Source: DATFTE01 sp963802575 (GTDB taxonomy: Bacteria; Acidobacteriota; Terriglobia; Terriglobales; Acidobacteriaceae). From it: a DNA stretch of 64,000 nt. Shown here one piece after another: positions 7,661 to 16,884 of the stretch. The notes under the pieces are model-generated. The model saw nothing but the letters and a program-made list of their open reading frames with translations, was not told the DNA's origin and searched no databases. The DNA is taken from the NCBI GenBank assembly GCA_963802575.1, contig CAWDJF010000004.1, positions 124,001-188,000 on the forward strand, read 5' to 3'. Position 1 is the stretch's first letter; every line of letters begins with the position of its first letter. Position numbers and translations under genes: made by a program.

Positions 7661-9073
7661 ATGTCGAATCCGCGCACATTGTTCGATAAAGTCTGGGATG
7701 AGCATGTCGTCTGCGAGCCCGAAGGGCGATCGCCGCTGCTCTATATCGACCTGCACCTGGTGCATGAAGTAACGTCGCCGCAAGCGTTTGACGGCTTGCG
7801 CGCCGCGGGACGGAAGGTGCGCCAGCCGCAGCGAACCGTCGCCACCGTCGATCACAATATTCCCACCGAGCCGCGCGGCACTCCGATCATCGACTTGATT
7901 GCCAAGGCGCAGATCGAGGCATTGCAGAAAAACTGCAAGGAGTTTGGCGTGCCGCTGTTCGACATGGATTCTCCGGATCAGGGGATCGTGCATGTGATCG
8001 GTCCGGAGCTGGGATTTACTCAGCCGGGCATGACGATCGTGTGTGGTGACAGCCATACGTCGACGCATGGGGCAATGGGATCGCTGGCGTTCGGCATTGG
8101 GACTTCGGAAGTTGAACATGTTCTAGCGACACAATGCCTCCCCCAACGGAAGCCGAAGAGCATGTTGATTCAGGTGAATGGGCGATTGCCGGAAGGGGTC
8201 ACGGCGAAAGATCTTGCGCTCGGCGTCATCGGAAAGATTGGAACTGATGGCGCGACCGGACATGTCATCGAGTATGCCGGAGAAGCAGTGCGCACACTCT
8301 CACTCGAAGGCCGCATGACGCTGTGCAACATGAGCATCGAAGCTGGAGCCCGCGCGGGCATGGTTGCGCCGGATGAGACCACGTTCGCGTACGTGAAGGG
8401 ACGGCGTTTCGCCCCTCAAGGCGCGGCTTGGAACAAAGCGGTGGAGAAGTGGAGCAAGCTGCCTTCGGATGCGGGCGCGAAGTACGATAAAGTCATTGAG
8501 ATCGATGCCGCGACCTTGGCACCATTCGTGACTTGGGGGACGAATCCGGGCATGGTGGTTGCAATTGATGCGCAGGTTCCCGCGTTAGCGGACTGGAAGA
8601 CCGACGCGGAACGCCAGGCGGCGGAACGCATGTTGGAGTACATGGGATTGCAAGGCGGAACTCCTATGGAAGAGATCGCAGTGGACCGCGTATTTATCGG
8701 ATCCTGCACTAACTCTCGTATCGAGGACTTACGCGCGGCGGCTAAGGTCGCCAAGGGACATCACGTAAATCCGAACGTACGAGCGATGGTGGTGCCGGGA
8801 TCGCAGATGATCAAGCAGGCGGCTGAGCGCGAAGGACTAGATAAGATTTTTGCTGATGCCGGTTTCGAATGGCGCGAGTCGGGATGCTCGATGTGTTTAG
8901 GCATGAATCCTGACATCCTGCAGCCGGGGGAACGCTGCGCTTCAACCAGCAATCGCAATTTTGAAGGACGGCAGGGACGTGGAGGGCGGACGCACTTAGT
9001 AAGTCCCATGATGGCCGCTGCAGCCGCGATCAAAGGCCGGTTCACAGATATTCGCAAGTGGCGTTTTAATTAA
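7661..9073 (+). CDS. leuC: 3-isopropylmalate dehydratase large subunit
   Basis: LeuC, 470 residues, the usual family length. It isomerises 2-isopropylmalate to 3-isopropylmalate in leucine biosynthesis together with LeuD. The three cysteines of the 4Fe-4S cluster are C349 in GSCTNSR and C409 and C412 in SGCSMCLGMNPD. Other family signatures are TVDHNIPT, VCGDSHTSTHGA and GIGTSEVEHVLATQ. ATG 7661 is chosen by alignment of the N-terminus (RTLFDKVWDEHVV) with the family; the ribosome site is weak. leuD follows with seven bases between stop and start, so the two form an operon. Confidence 0.97.
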   Translation: MSNPRTLFDKVWDEHVVCEPEGRSPLLYIDLHLVHEVTSPQAFDGLRAAGRKVRQPQRTVATVDHNIPTEPRGTPIIDLIAKAQIEALQKNCKEFGVPLFDMDSPDQGIVHVIGPELGFTQPGMTIVCGDSHTSTHGAMGSLAFGIGTSEVEHVLATQCLPQRKPKSMLIQVNGRLPEGVTAKDLALGVIGKIGTDGATGHVIEYAGEAVRTLSLEGRMTLCNMSIEAGARAGMVAPDETTFAYVKGRRFAPQGAAWNKAVEKWSKLPSDAGAKYDKVIEIDAATLAPFVTWGTNPGMVVAIDAQVPALADWKTDAERQAAERMLEYMGLQGGTPMEEIAVDRVFIGSCTNSRIEDLRAAAKVAKGHHVNPNVRAMVVPGSQMIKQAAEREGLDKIFADAGFEWRESGCSMCLGMNPDILQPGERCASTSNRNFEGRQGRGGRTHLVSPMMAAAAAIKGRFTDIRKWRFN

Positions 9074-9080
9074 GGAACCT

Positions 9081-9638
9081 ATGCAGCCGTTTCGCGTACA
9101 TACAGGGACGGTGGCGCCTCTCGATCGCGCCAATGTCGATACCGACCAGATTATCCCCAAGCAGTTTTTGAAGCGCATTGAGCGTACAGGGTTTGGTGAG
9201 TTTCTTTTCCATGACTGGCGGCGCGAGCCATCGTTTCCCTTGAACCAGTATCCCGGGGCGAGCATTCTGGTGGCGGGAAAGAATTTTGGTTGCGGCTCGT
9301 CGCGGGAGCATGCGGTTTGGGCGCTCGAAGACTTCGGGTTTCGCGCGGTAATTGCAGCATCGTTCGCCGATATTTTTTCTAATAATTGCGGGAAGAATGG
9401 GGTGTTGGCGGTGGTGTTAGGTGAAGCCGAGGTGCAGGAGATTGTGCGGCGGGCAGAGACACCGGCGTATTCGCTGACCATTGATCTCGAGAAAAAGCTG
9501 GTTCGTGATGGACAGGGCTTCTCCGCTAGTTTCCAGATGGATGAGTTTAGCCGGCATTGTTTATTGAACGGGCTCGATGATATTGGACTAACTTTGCAGC
9601 ACGAAAAAGAAATTGCCGCGTACGAAGCGCGAAAGTAG
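9081..9638 (+). CDS. leuD: 3-isopropylmalate dehydratase small subunit
   Basis: LeuD, 185 residues, the swivelling small subunit of isopropylmalate isomerase. Diagnostic motifs are LDRANVDTDQIIPKQFLK near the start and GKNFGCGSSREHAVWAL, followed by FADIFSNNCGKNGVL. The SD (AAGGAA) overlaps the leuC stop codon, indicating coupled translation. The rest of the leucine pathway is not in the window. Confidence 0.97.
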   Translation: MQPFRVHTGTVAPLDRANVDTDQIIPKQFLKRIERTGFGEFLFHDWRREPSFPLNQYPGASILVAGKNFGCGSSREHAVWALEDFGFRAVIAASFADIFSNNCGKNGVLAVVLGEAEVQEIVRRAETPAYSLTIDLEKKLVRDGQGFSASFQMDEFSRHCLLNGLDDIGLTLQHEKEIAAYEARK

Positions 9639-9701
9639 CGCTGGCCAGTGTGCAGATGGCGGCATGAGCCGTGTCACAAACCAACACGGCATGGCCCCTC
9701 C

Positions 9702-9731
9702 GACTTCGCTCAGGGCAGGCTAAGCGAAGGC
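9702..9731. repeat. Extragenic palindrome (CTTCGCT/AGCGAAG)
   Basis: CTTCGCT at 9704-9710 pairs with AGCGAAG at 9723-9729 around a GC-rich loop. The element lies between the convergent leuD and protease genes and resembles the short REP-like palindromes frequent in such genomes; it may also act as a bidirectional terminator. Confidence 0.45.
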
Positions 9732-9759
9732 TCCCGTCCCACATGGTTCCTCTTTCTCC

Positions 9760-12222
9760 CTACACCGGCGGGCCTGGGGGTGCTCCTGATGCTTTTACTT
9801 TCGGCGTGTTCTGTTTGGGATTTTGCAGGAATATTGTGATCTCGTGATCCAATTGCTGAAGCGTCGCATTCTGCGCGCTTCCCTTCTTCGCGGCGGCCTG
9901 TACTTCTTTCACTCCTACCAGCGCAGCCGATCTTACTTCGGCAGTCGCGTCGTCATCGGCAGCGAGAATCATCAGACGTTCGGCAATTTCTGTTTGGACT
10001 ACTCCCGCCAAATCTTCGGGGCCCTTCGTCGCGGCAAATCCAGCACTTACTAACTGCGTGATTACCGCGCTTGGCGACAGGGCATTCTTCTCTACATGCG
10101 AGATCGCGGCGAGGCGTTGCATTCGTTTTGGATCGAGCAAACCGCCGACCACAATTTCCGCAATCGAACGAGCGCCGTCCTGCGGGCTGAACAAGTATTC
10201 GGCGGAGGAAGTGAACTGCTCAGGATCGCGATCACGATTCTCAGTGGGTGCGAGCATCTTCCACAAAGACGGCGTCACGTCCAACGAAGCAGGATTGAGC
10301 GTTTGTAGCATCAGGCGCAGTGCTTCTTTCTGACTGTCAGCGGGCCAGATGCTGATGGGTGTTTGTCCGTCGCCGGCCAGCGACGGAGGAATCTTCGCGC
10401 TGCCGACTACGTTGATCGCCGCTCCCAGCGCGTAACGATGGAAAAGATAGACGAGCGGGAAGCGCGACGACAGCATCGAATTCGGCTCGCCCGGCCGTAA
10501 CATCTGCGGGCCATAGTGAGCCAGCAACGCGTCACGGACCGGAATTACCGTCTTCAGCCACGTCACTGGATCAGGCCCATCATCGTAGGCATTCCAGCGC
10601 GGGTCTTCATAGTTTCCCCAGACCACTCCTTTCGCGATCGAGCCCTTCACGATGATATCGAGGCGCGCTTTGTCTTGATCGACGGTATCTCCGGGCTTTG
10701 ACTGGCTGTATCCCCACTCAATTGCGAAGCGGTCGTAACTTCCGGTGCCCTGCATGTAGGCGTCGGACAGATCGACGGTGCCGTCGGGGCGAATCTTCAC
10801 GCGAGGAGCGAAGTAGTCCATCACCGATCCGCGATCGAAGGTGCTGGCGACAAAGTTGTGCTCGAGTCCGAGCACGTGTCCCATTTCATGACAGGTGAGC
10901 AGGGCGAGGCGGTTGATCATGATCTGCTCGTCGCTGATCTGGGGATCCATATTGTCGAAGGCGGCAAATGCATCGAGGCCAGGCTCCTCGTTTCCTTTTC
11001 CGGAGGGCATGGTCGCTTGCCAATAATTATTCGCAGTGCGCATGCGATGCGAATCGAGTTGCACGACGGTGTGAATAATTTCTCCGGTGCGGGGATCGAC
11101 ATGGCTCTGGCCGACAGACCATCCTCGGCCCGAGCGGTTAGTCCATTGAATCGAGGGATAGCGAATGTCAAGCGGACTCGCGCCCTCGGGCAGATCCTCG
11201 ACGCGGATCGCGTCTTTGAATCCAGCTTGTTCGAAAGCCGCGTTCCACCAGAGAGCGCCCCTGCGAGCCGCGGAGCGAATTGGCTCGGGAATCGCGCGGT
11301 CAAGGTAGAAGACCAGCGGCTTCACCGGCTCGCTAAGCGCGGCATTGGGATCTTTCTTTTCGAGGCGCCAGCGGCTGATGAATTCGCGATTGATAGAGCG
11401 GTTGTAAGGTTGAGAGAAATCCTGAAAGCTCTCGCCGAAGAAACCGACACGGATGTCTTTTTCACGCGGCGTGTAACCCGGCGCCGGCAACGCGACGAAC
11501 GAATGATGCTCGTGAACGCTGACGGTGTGGGGATCAGGTTGGTTGAGATCGCTCTCGCCGTCGCTGGTGAACGTAAGCAGAGCTTCGACTTCAGTGTTGA
11601 GCGGGAAGGTTCCGGTGTAATCGAGATCGATGATGCTGCGGTCCGAGTCCAAACGCCAACTGGCGGAGTCGGAGGATTGTCCGCGAATCACCATCCCGCC
11701 AATGGCGTGCGAGGGATGGCGGAGTTGAGAGAGCAAATCAAAAGCGTCGCGATAGAGCAGCGGGTTCGCATTTACCAGAAGCGTGCCATCCTGCTCGGCT
11801 TCAACCGGGAGCGAGGCCAGCACAGAGACTGGAAAACTCAGATCGATGGAATGCTTGAGGTCGGGACTGCCATTCGTGGCGCGAAATCCAGTGTTCTCTT
11901 GAATTACGAGGACCTTCATTCCAGCGCGACGCAGGCGGCACACAGCCGAGCCGCCAAAGGAGCTGCGGTCCGCGAACATTTCAGTCGATCCGATGCCGCT
12001 GCCGAGAGCGATGAAATAAAGAAACTCGCGACCGAGACTGGCGGGGTTCAGTTCGATGAGAAATTCGCCCTTCTTATCGTCCCAATAATAAGGAAAGAAC
12101 CCATCTTTCTTCTGCAGGCCCACTATGCGCGCGGTGAGACCAGAGGGCTGCGGCGGAGTCTCCGCTTGAATCAGGAGGCACCAGAAAACAACCAGAAGAA
12201 CAAGGCAGGCGGCTCTTTTCAT
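9760..12222 (-). CDS. Secreted zinc-dependent metalloprotease (DUF5117/DUF4953-like)
   Basis: A secreted protein of about 820 residues. A signal peptide (LVLLVVFWCLLIQAE) is followed by an N-terminal region with GLTARIVGLQKKDGFFPYY and FLIELNPASLGREFLY, then the zinc site HEMGHVLGLEHNF (first His about residue 445), a Met-turn candidate GSVMDYFAPR, and a helical C-terminal domain. This layout matches large bacterial zinc proteases of the DUF5117/DUF4953 group. ATG 12222 is taken because it begins the signal peptide; upstream in-frame ATGs at 12243 and 12240 are possible. It is divergent from the YjbQ-family gene by about 80 bp. The substrate is unknown; extracellular or periplasmic proteolysis is inferred. 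Confidence 0.88.
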   Translation of the reverse strand: MKRAACLVLLVVFWCLLIQAETPPQPSGLTARIVGLQKKDGFFPYYWDDKKGEFLIELNPASLGREFLYFIALGSGIGSTEMFADRSSFGGSAVCRLRRAGMKVLVIQENTGFRATNGSPDLKHSIDLSFPVSVLASLPVEAEQDGTLLVNANPLLYRDAFDLLSQLRHPSHAIGGMVIRGQSSDSASWRLDSDRSIIDLDYTGTFPLNTEVEALLTFTSDGESDLNQPDPHTVSVHEHHSFVALPAPGYTPREKDIRVGFFGESFQDFSQPYNRSINREFISRWRLEKKDPNAALSEPVKPLVFYLDRAIPEPIRSAARRGALWWNAAFEQAGFKDAIRVEDLPEGASPLDIRYPSIQWTNRSGRGWSVGQSHVDPRTGEIIHTVVQLDSHRMRTANNYWQATMPSGKGNEEPGLDAFAAFDNMDPQISDEQIMINRLALLTCHEMGHVLGLEHNFVASTFDRGSVMDYFAPRVKIRPDGTVDLSDAYMQGTGSYDRFAIEWGYSQSKPGDTVDQDKARLDIIVKGSIAKGVVWGNYEDPRWNAYDDGPDPVTWLKTVIPVRDALLAHYGPQMLRPGEPNSMLSSRFPLVYLFHRYALGAAINVVGSAKIPPSLAGDGQTPISIWPADSQKEALRLMLQTLNPASLDVTPSLWKMLAPTENRDRDPEQFTSSAEYLFSPQDGARSIAEIVVGGLLDPKRMQRLAAISHVEKNALSPSAVITQLVSAGFAATKGPEDLAGVVQTEIAERLMILAADDDATAEVRSAALVGVKEVQAAAKKGSAQNATLQQLDHEITIFLQNPKQNTPKVKASGAPPGPPV

Positions 12223-12301
12223 AGGCCTTGTTTTATACATCATGGGTGGACGGGTATCCAAGCAACTCGACGCTGGTAGGCGACTCTCTTAGACTGGACC
12301 T

Positions 12302-12691
12302 ATGCAACGGATCACGATTAAAACTCGCAAGAAGCGCGAAGTGGTTGACATCACCGAGCGCGTGGAGAAAACGTTGGCCAGCGCGTCGAACGGCATCTGC
12401 AATCTGCTGGTGCTGCACACCACCGCTGCGTTGACGACCGCTGATCTCGATCCTGGCACAGATCTTGACATCCTGGATGCGTTCGAGGCTCTGATCCCTA
12501 AACTGGCGTATAGGCATCCGCACAATCCGCAGCATGTGCCCGATCACATCCTGTCGGCATTGATTGGGACATCACTCGCATTGCCGTTCGAAAACGGAAA
12601 GTTGGTGCTCGGCACATGGCAACGGGCGGTGCTGATCGAACTTGACGGTCCGCGAGAGCGTGCGGTGGCGGTAACGATCACGCCGGAGTAG
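12302..12691 (+). CDS. YjbQ family protein (UPF0047)
   Basis: A 129-residue cytoplasmic protein of the UPF0047/YjbQ family, whose members have been reported to show thiamine-phosphate synthase side activity. Conserved parts are LLVLHTTAALTTAD, the HPHNPQHVPDHI block, ALIGTSLALPFENG, LGTWQRAVLIELDGPRER. Full length for the family. The ATG at 12302 has no strong ribosome site. It is transcribed toward tRNA-Ser and may end shortly before it. Confidence 0.92.
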   Translation: MQRITIKTRKKREVVDITERVEKTLASASNGICNLLVLHTTAALTTADLDPGTDLDILDAFEALIPKLAYRHPHNPQHVPDHILSALIGTSLALPFENGKLVLGTWQRAVLIELDGPRERAVAVTITPE

Positions 12692-12763
12692 ACAACGGTG
12701 GAGGCGAAGGCCGTTGTTTCCGAGTCGTTCCCCGACCGGGTATGATGGAAACATCGAAGGCTG

Positions 12764-12853
12764 GGAGAGGTGGCCGAGTGGTTGATGGCTCCGGTCTTGA
12801 AAACCGGCATACCTGAAAAGGTATCGGGGGTTCGAATCCCTCCCTCTCCGCCA
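12764..12853 (+). tRNA. tRNA-Ser (anticodon TGA)
   Basis: A complete class II tRNA. The acceptor arm GGAGAGG pairs with CCTCTCC, the anticodon stem CCGGT/ACCGG closes a loop with TGA, a long variable arm (ACC..GGT type) follows, and the T-arm has GGTTCGAATCC. The CCA end is encoded. Serine tRNAs with a TGA anticodon read UCN codons. An integrase remnant lies about 110 bp downstream, consistent with this tRNA having served as an attachment site. Confidence 0.97.
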
Positions 12854-12963
12854 TTACCTTCCTGCGAGTCCGTGATACCTACACTGATACCAGTTCCAGT
12901 GAAGGAGCACCGAGGGCCAATCGAGAAGTAAAGCTTACCAAAAGAGTCTAAACCCCGCTCGGC

Positions 12964-13098
12964 ATGCGGTACTGCGCCGTTGCCCTGCCCGCCGTGCAGC
13001 AGTGGCTGGGACACTCCGATATGGAGAGCACAATGCGTTACCTTAAGCCATCGCGGAGCCAAGAGGTAAGGGCGAAGGTGAATGAGATTTTCGCTTAG
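12964..13098 (+). pseudogene. Tyrosine recombinase (phage-type integrase), C-terminal remnant
   Basis: An open stretch of 44 codons ends in TAG and reads VQQWLGHSDMESTMRYLKP near its middle, the hallmark C-terminal motif of tyrosine recombinases with the LGH box and catalytic Tyr (MRY). A stop codon lies five codons upstream in the same frame and nothing upstream encodes the rest of the catalytic domain. It is therefore a broken integrase gene, lying just downstream of tRNA-Ser on the same strand, where such elements commonly insert. Confidence 0.75.
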
Positions 13099-13429
13099 GC
13101 TAAGGGTACTCGACAGTCCTAGTCGGAAGTCGACGAGGTCGCCATCCCTCTTCAAACACGGTTGATGAGTGAAATGGAGATATTTCAACGGTCAGCGACG
13201 ACGACCTTGAATGGCGCGGCGGTATGACACGAGGGGTAGACCGGTGTAGACCTCAGCGTTATCAGCAACAACTCTTGTCAACATCGGTCGCGACCTCACC
13301 CGTAGACAACCCCAGCCTCCCTCGCTAACTCCCACCTTGTCGCTCAGCAAACGATCTCCTGGAAAATTCACTTTTGCTCCAGAAAGTGCTAGTGTGTCCG
13401 CTCAGACGCGCTGACCTTCAGGAGTCGTC
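13099..13429. other. Intergenic region, no gene seen
   Basis: About 330 bp between the integrase remnant and a kinase gene. I see no coding pattern. A six-pair hairpin (CACTTT/AAAGTG) lies near 13370-13390, and AGGAG at 13419-13424 serves the following start. The rest is probably debris of the inserted element plus the kinase promoter. Confidence 0.5.
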
Positions 13430-15865
13430 ATGTCCTCGCAAGCGTTGTCGGCCAATCTTCGAATGCGGCTAAAAGCCTCTTCTTGGTCGGCGGCGCTAGT
13501 CGGAATAATTGTAATCAAAGCTGTCCTTTCGCTCGCCGTCAAGCCCGGGTCTTTCTTGGTTTCATACAGCGGAATCAGTTATTTCCTTCTTCTGGTGTTA
13601 GCCACTGGTCTCGCCATTCGCAACGGAATACAAAACACACTAGGGAGTCGGCCGTTTTGGGTGTTTCTTGCAATTGCCTATGGCCTGTGGTCTCTAGACC
13701 AACTGATTTTTCTTTACTATGAGCTTGGTCTTCACGTTGACGTGCCAGACAATTCGATTGCTGATCCGGTGCTGTTTCTACACATCGTACCGCTCATGGC
13801 GGCCCTAGCGGCCCTTCCCCACCGGAATGTGTCTGACCACAAGCTGTACAGGGTGATCTTAAACTCTCTGATCTTGCTGTTTTTCTGGAGCTTTCTTTAT
13901 GGCTATATTGTCTTTCCATACCAGTATTTCCCAAACGGCACCAGCTATGCCCTGAGATTTGACATTCTCTACCTGTCGGAGAACTTAGCGCTGATCTTGG
14001 CGTTAGGTATTTTGAGTCTTCGTGTGCAGGTTCCGTGGAGGTCAATCTATCTTTATGTGTTGGGTGCGTCCAGCCTGTACGCCTTAAGTTCCGTAATCGC
14101 CAACTTTGCAATCGACTCGGGAGGGTACGTCAATGGCAGACTGTATGGTCTGGGGCTGACCACTGCCGTCTGCTGGTTTGTGTGGATACCGCTACACGCA
14201 CGTCAGGTGCCTGAAGCTGGAGTAAGACCGACCCTATCCGATGGCAGGCGAGGTTCAAGGGCTTCAGCGTGGGCGATGCTCGTAGTTGTGATGGTATCCA
14301 TCCCTATCGTGTGGGAGCTCTTCAAACGGAACGAGAACCCCGTTCTGCGTGCCCTCCGCTTACTGGTCGCAGTCGCCGCGATTGTCTGTCTGGCGAGTAC
14401 CGCCTACATAAAAGAGTACCTCGCCAGACGAGAACTGGCTTTTCATTTCGGTTTGGCCAACGATCGACTCCGTTTGGCCATGCAAGCTGGCACGTCCGTG
14501 GCGTGGGAATCCGATGTCAAGAGCGGACGTGATTTCTGGTTCGGCGATCTGCAGACGATCTTCGGAATTCCGTCCGACATGCATGCCGCAAGCGCGGAAG
14601 AGTTTATTCGCTGCGTACATCCGGATGACCGACAGCAAGTCTTAGAAGCGCTCGCGGATGCAAGGCAAAACCGGAAGCTGTACGCGGCAGAGTTTCGTAT
14701 CGCACAACCCGATGGAAAAGTTCGATGGCTGGTAGCACGAGGCCAGTTCTACTACGCAAGGAACGGTACTCCGGAGCGAATGCTCGGCGTATCGCTGGAT
14801 ATCACGGAACGGAAGGTGGCGGAGGAGAAGCTGCGAGAATACGAGAAGGCCGTGGAAGGTTCAGAGGAGATGATGGCGGTTGTGAACCGGGAGTACCGCT
14901 ACCTGATCGCGAACCGGAAGTTCCTGAACTATCGGGGCATGACAAAGGAGCAAGTCGTGGGGCGTCTAGTCCCAGAAGTATTGAACCCCGGGGTTTTCGA
15001 GGCGGTAGTGAAAGAAAAGTTGGATGAGTGTTTCCGAGGTAAAGTCGTTAGATACGAGATGCGATACACCTATCCTGCCCTCGGTGAAAGGGACTTGCTA
15101 ATATCGAATTTCCCGATCGAAGGTCCCAGCGGCGTAGATCGAGTGGCTTGTATCTTGCAAGATATTACTGAGCGCAAGCGGGCGGAAGAGGCGCTTTCGT
15201 TCATGAATCGCAGAGTGATTGAGGCAGAAGAACGGGAACGTAATCGGATCTCGAGGGACCTTCACGAAGATGTCGGTCAGCGTCTCGCCTTATTGTCAAT
15301 CGAGATCCAGCAACTCAAGAAAAATCCTGCGAATCAGACCGACGACCTTCAGCTTCGTATCGACGCCGCATGGAAACAAACCTTAGAAATATTGACGGAT
15401 GTCAAAGCCTCGGCGCACGAATTGTACTCTCCCAGGCTAGAGTACCTGAGCATGGCTGCCGTAATGCACAGCTTCTGCGAAGAGTTTGGGAAGCGGAAGC
15501 ACGTCGAGATTGACTTCAAGAACTACGGTCTCCCCAGTCTCGTGCTGCCAGAGGTTTCCATTTGCCTATTCCGGGTTCTACAGGAAGCCCTACATAACGG
15601 GGTGAAGCACAGCGGCACACAGAAGTTCGAAGTGCAATTGTGGGATGCGTCGGAAGAGATTCGTCTCACCGTGAGCGACTCAGGTGCCGGCTTTGACGTC
15701 GAAGCAGCAAGGAGAGGCGGCGGGCTTGGTCTGACCAGAATCGAGCAACGAGTAAAACTGGTAAAGGGAACTTTTTTGATCGATTCGCAACCCGAGAGAG
15801 GCACTACAATTCAGGTTAGCGTGCCTTTGCGTTCGGGAAGCAGTTCGATGCGTGCAGCCGGGTGA
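13430..15865 (+). CDS. Membrane sensor histidine kinase, 8TM-PAS-PAS-HisKA_3
   Basis: An 811-residue kinase. Residues about 20-330 hold roughly eight membrane segments around a conserved stretch HVDVPDNSIADPVLFLHIV. Two PAS domains follow (about 342-465, with WESDVKSGRDFWFGDL; about 468-585). The NarL-type dimerisation helix has RISRDLHEDVGQRL with phospho-acceptor H612, and the ATPase domain has FRVLQEALHNGVKHS, VSDSGAGFD and GGLGLTRIEQRV. It should phosphorylate a LuxR/NarL-type response regulator. It is convergent with a REC-MEDS gene (8 bp apart) and near a NarL-type regulator at 17462, a plausible partner. A close paralogue sits at 36802. ATG 13430 has AGGAG upstream. The stimulus is unknown. 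Confidence 0.92.
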   Translation: MSSQALSANLRMRLKASSWSAALVGIIVIKAVLSLAVKPGSFLVSYSGISYFLLLVLATGLAIRNGIQNTLGSRPFWVFLAIAYGLWSLDQLIFLYYELGLHVDVPDNSIADPVLFLHIVPLMAALAALPHRNVSDHKLYRVILNSLILLFFWSFLYGYIVFPYQYFPNGTSYALRFDILYLSENLALILALGILSLRVQVPWRSIYLYVLGASSLYALSSVIANFAIDSGGYVNGRLYGLGLTTAVCWFVWIPLHARQVPEAGVRPTLSDGRRGSRASAWAMLVVVMVSIPIVWELFKRNENPVLRALRLLVAVAAIVCLASTAYIKEYLARRELAFHFGLANDRLRLAMQAGTSVAWESDVKSGRDFWFGDLQTIFGIPSDMHAASAEEFIRCVHPDDRQQVLEALADARQNRKLYAAEFRIAQPDGKVRWLVARGQFYYARNGTPERMLGVSLDITERKVAEEKLREYEKAVEGSEEMMAVVNREYRYLIANRKFLNYRGMTKEQVVGRLVPEVLNPGVFEAVVKEKLDECFRGKVVRYEMRYTYPALGERDLLISNFPIEGPSGVDRVACILQDITERKRAEEALSFMNRRVIEAEERERNRISRDLHEDVGQRLALLSIEIQQLKKNPANQTDDLQLRIDAAWKQTLEILTDVKASAHELYSPRLEYLSMAAVMHSFCEEFGKRKHVEIDFKNYGLPSLVLPEVSICLFRVLQEALHNGVKHSGTQKFEVQLWDASEEIRLTVSDSGAGFDVEAARRGGGLGLTRIEQRVKLVKGTFLIDSQPERGTTIQVSVPLRSGSSSMRAAG

Positions 15866-15873
15866 CGGCTCAG

Positions 15874-16884
15874 TTATTCCCTGCAAATCTTCTGGAAGAT
15901 TTGCTTATCTTCCTCGCGGTAAAAGTTGCTTAACGAGAACCCGCAAAGAATATCCATTTCGTATCGTTCAGCGAGCCGGTTACAAAGTTGCTCCACCTGA
16001 ACTGCCGCATCCACCTTACCTTGCGCCCACAAGATTGACGCGCATTCCCCGCAAAGTGCAACCTGTGACGCTCCCCCCGTTATCGCACGAGCTGCCGGCC
16101 CGACCAGATCACTCACGACTTTGAGAAATCGAACCGGGTCGGGCAGATCGTCCCCCATAAAGGTCGAGAGCGTGTCGGCAACGTCCAAAGGGAGATAGCG
16201 CCCCTGTTCGATAGCGGCAATAATATCGAGGCCATGTTCCTGCAATCCTTGAAGGAGACTCTTCCGATGTGACTCGGTTGCGACCACGATAACCGCATTT
16301 CGGGCCTGTAGAGCGGCTTCGATGAAACGAGTAAAGCCAACTACAAAAGCTGCATCATCCGAATAGAATTCAACCTCGTGGCGTTTGATCTTCGCAGTTC
16401 TCGGTGCATACGAAGGGGGAGCCTCGTTGCGGTGGAGGCGGTCGACGACTTGCGAGCCTGCAGCAGCATTAAACCTGTGGCCCGACACTCCACTACTTAT
16501 AAAATGCCTGTCCTCGAGAACTGCTTCCACGGCCGCCAACAGTTCGCTTCCAGCGTGCGCCTTGACCACATAGCCCAGTGCCCCCAAGTCGAAAGCTTCC
16601 TGCACGACGTCGGCCGCAGATTCTTGAGTCAAAAAGAGTATTTTGGACTGGGGAGAAAGCCTACGGATTCGTCGGGCGGCTTCGATTCCATTTAATGTTG
16701 GGAGTCCGATGTCGATCACAATCAAGTCCGGTTGCAGTTCCTGAGCTTTGTGGACCGCTTCTAATCCGTCTGACGACTCGCCGACGATCTGCAATGCCGG
16801 TCTTTTTCTGACCGTGGAACAGACAAATCGTCGAAACGGTTCGTAATCCTCTACGACGAGAACCCTTACTATTGACGGTGCCAA
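15874..16884 (-). CDS. Response regulator receiver fused to MEDS sensory domain
   Basis: A protein of about 336 residues with an N-terminal receiver (RVLVVEDYEPFRRF; phospho-Asp in LIVIDIGLP; switch Thr in ILFLTQES; Lys in GYVVKAH) and a C-terminal domain that begins HEVEFYSDDAAFVVGFTRFI and continues NAVIVVATESHRKSLLQGL, matching the MEDS (methanogen/methylotroph DcmR sensory) family. No DNA-binding or enzymatic output is present. MEDS domains are thought to bind ligands or small hydrophobic signals; pairing with a receiver is not common. TTG 16884 is preferred because GGAGG lies five bases before it; an upstream TTG at 16923 is possible. It lies tail to tail with the 8TM kinase. Confidence 0.82.
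   Translation of the reverse strand: MAPSIVRVLVVEDYEPFRRFVCSTVRKRPALQIVGESSDGLEAVHKAQELQPDLIVIDIGLPTLNGIEAARRIRRLSPQSKILFLTQESAADVVQEAFDLGALGYVVKAHAGSELLAAVEAVLEDRHFISSGVSGHRFNAAAGSQVVDRLHRNEAPPSYAPRTAKIKRHEVEFYSDDAAFVVGFTRFIEAALQARNAVIVVATESHRKSLLQGLQEHGLDIIAAIEQGRYLPLDVADTLSTFMGDDLPDPVRFLKVVSDLVGPAARAITGGASQVALCGECASILWAQGKVDAAVQVEQLCNRLAERYEMDILCGFSLSNFYREEDKQIFQKICRE

Noticed and set aside
10858..12279. 473-codon open frame on the plus strand
   Set aside because: It lies fully antisense to the zinc protease, which has a signal peptide and a zinc motif. The antisense frame is low in recognisable protein features and is a shadow of codon bias.
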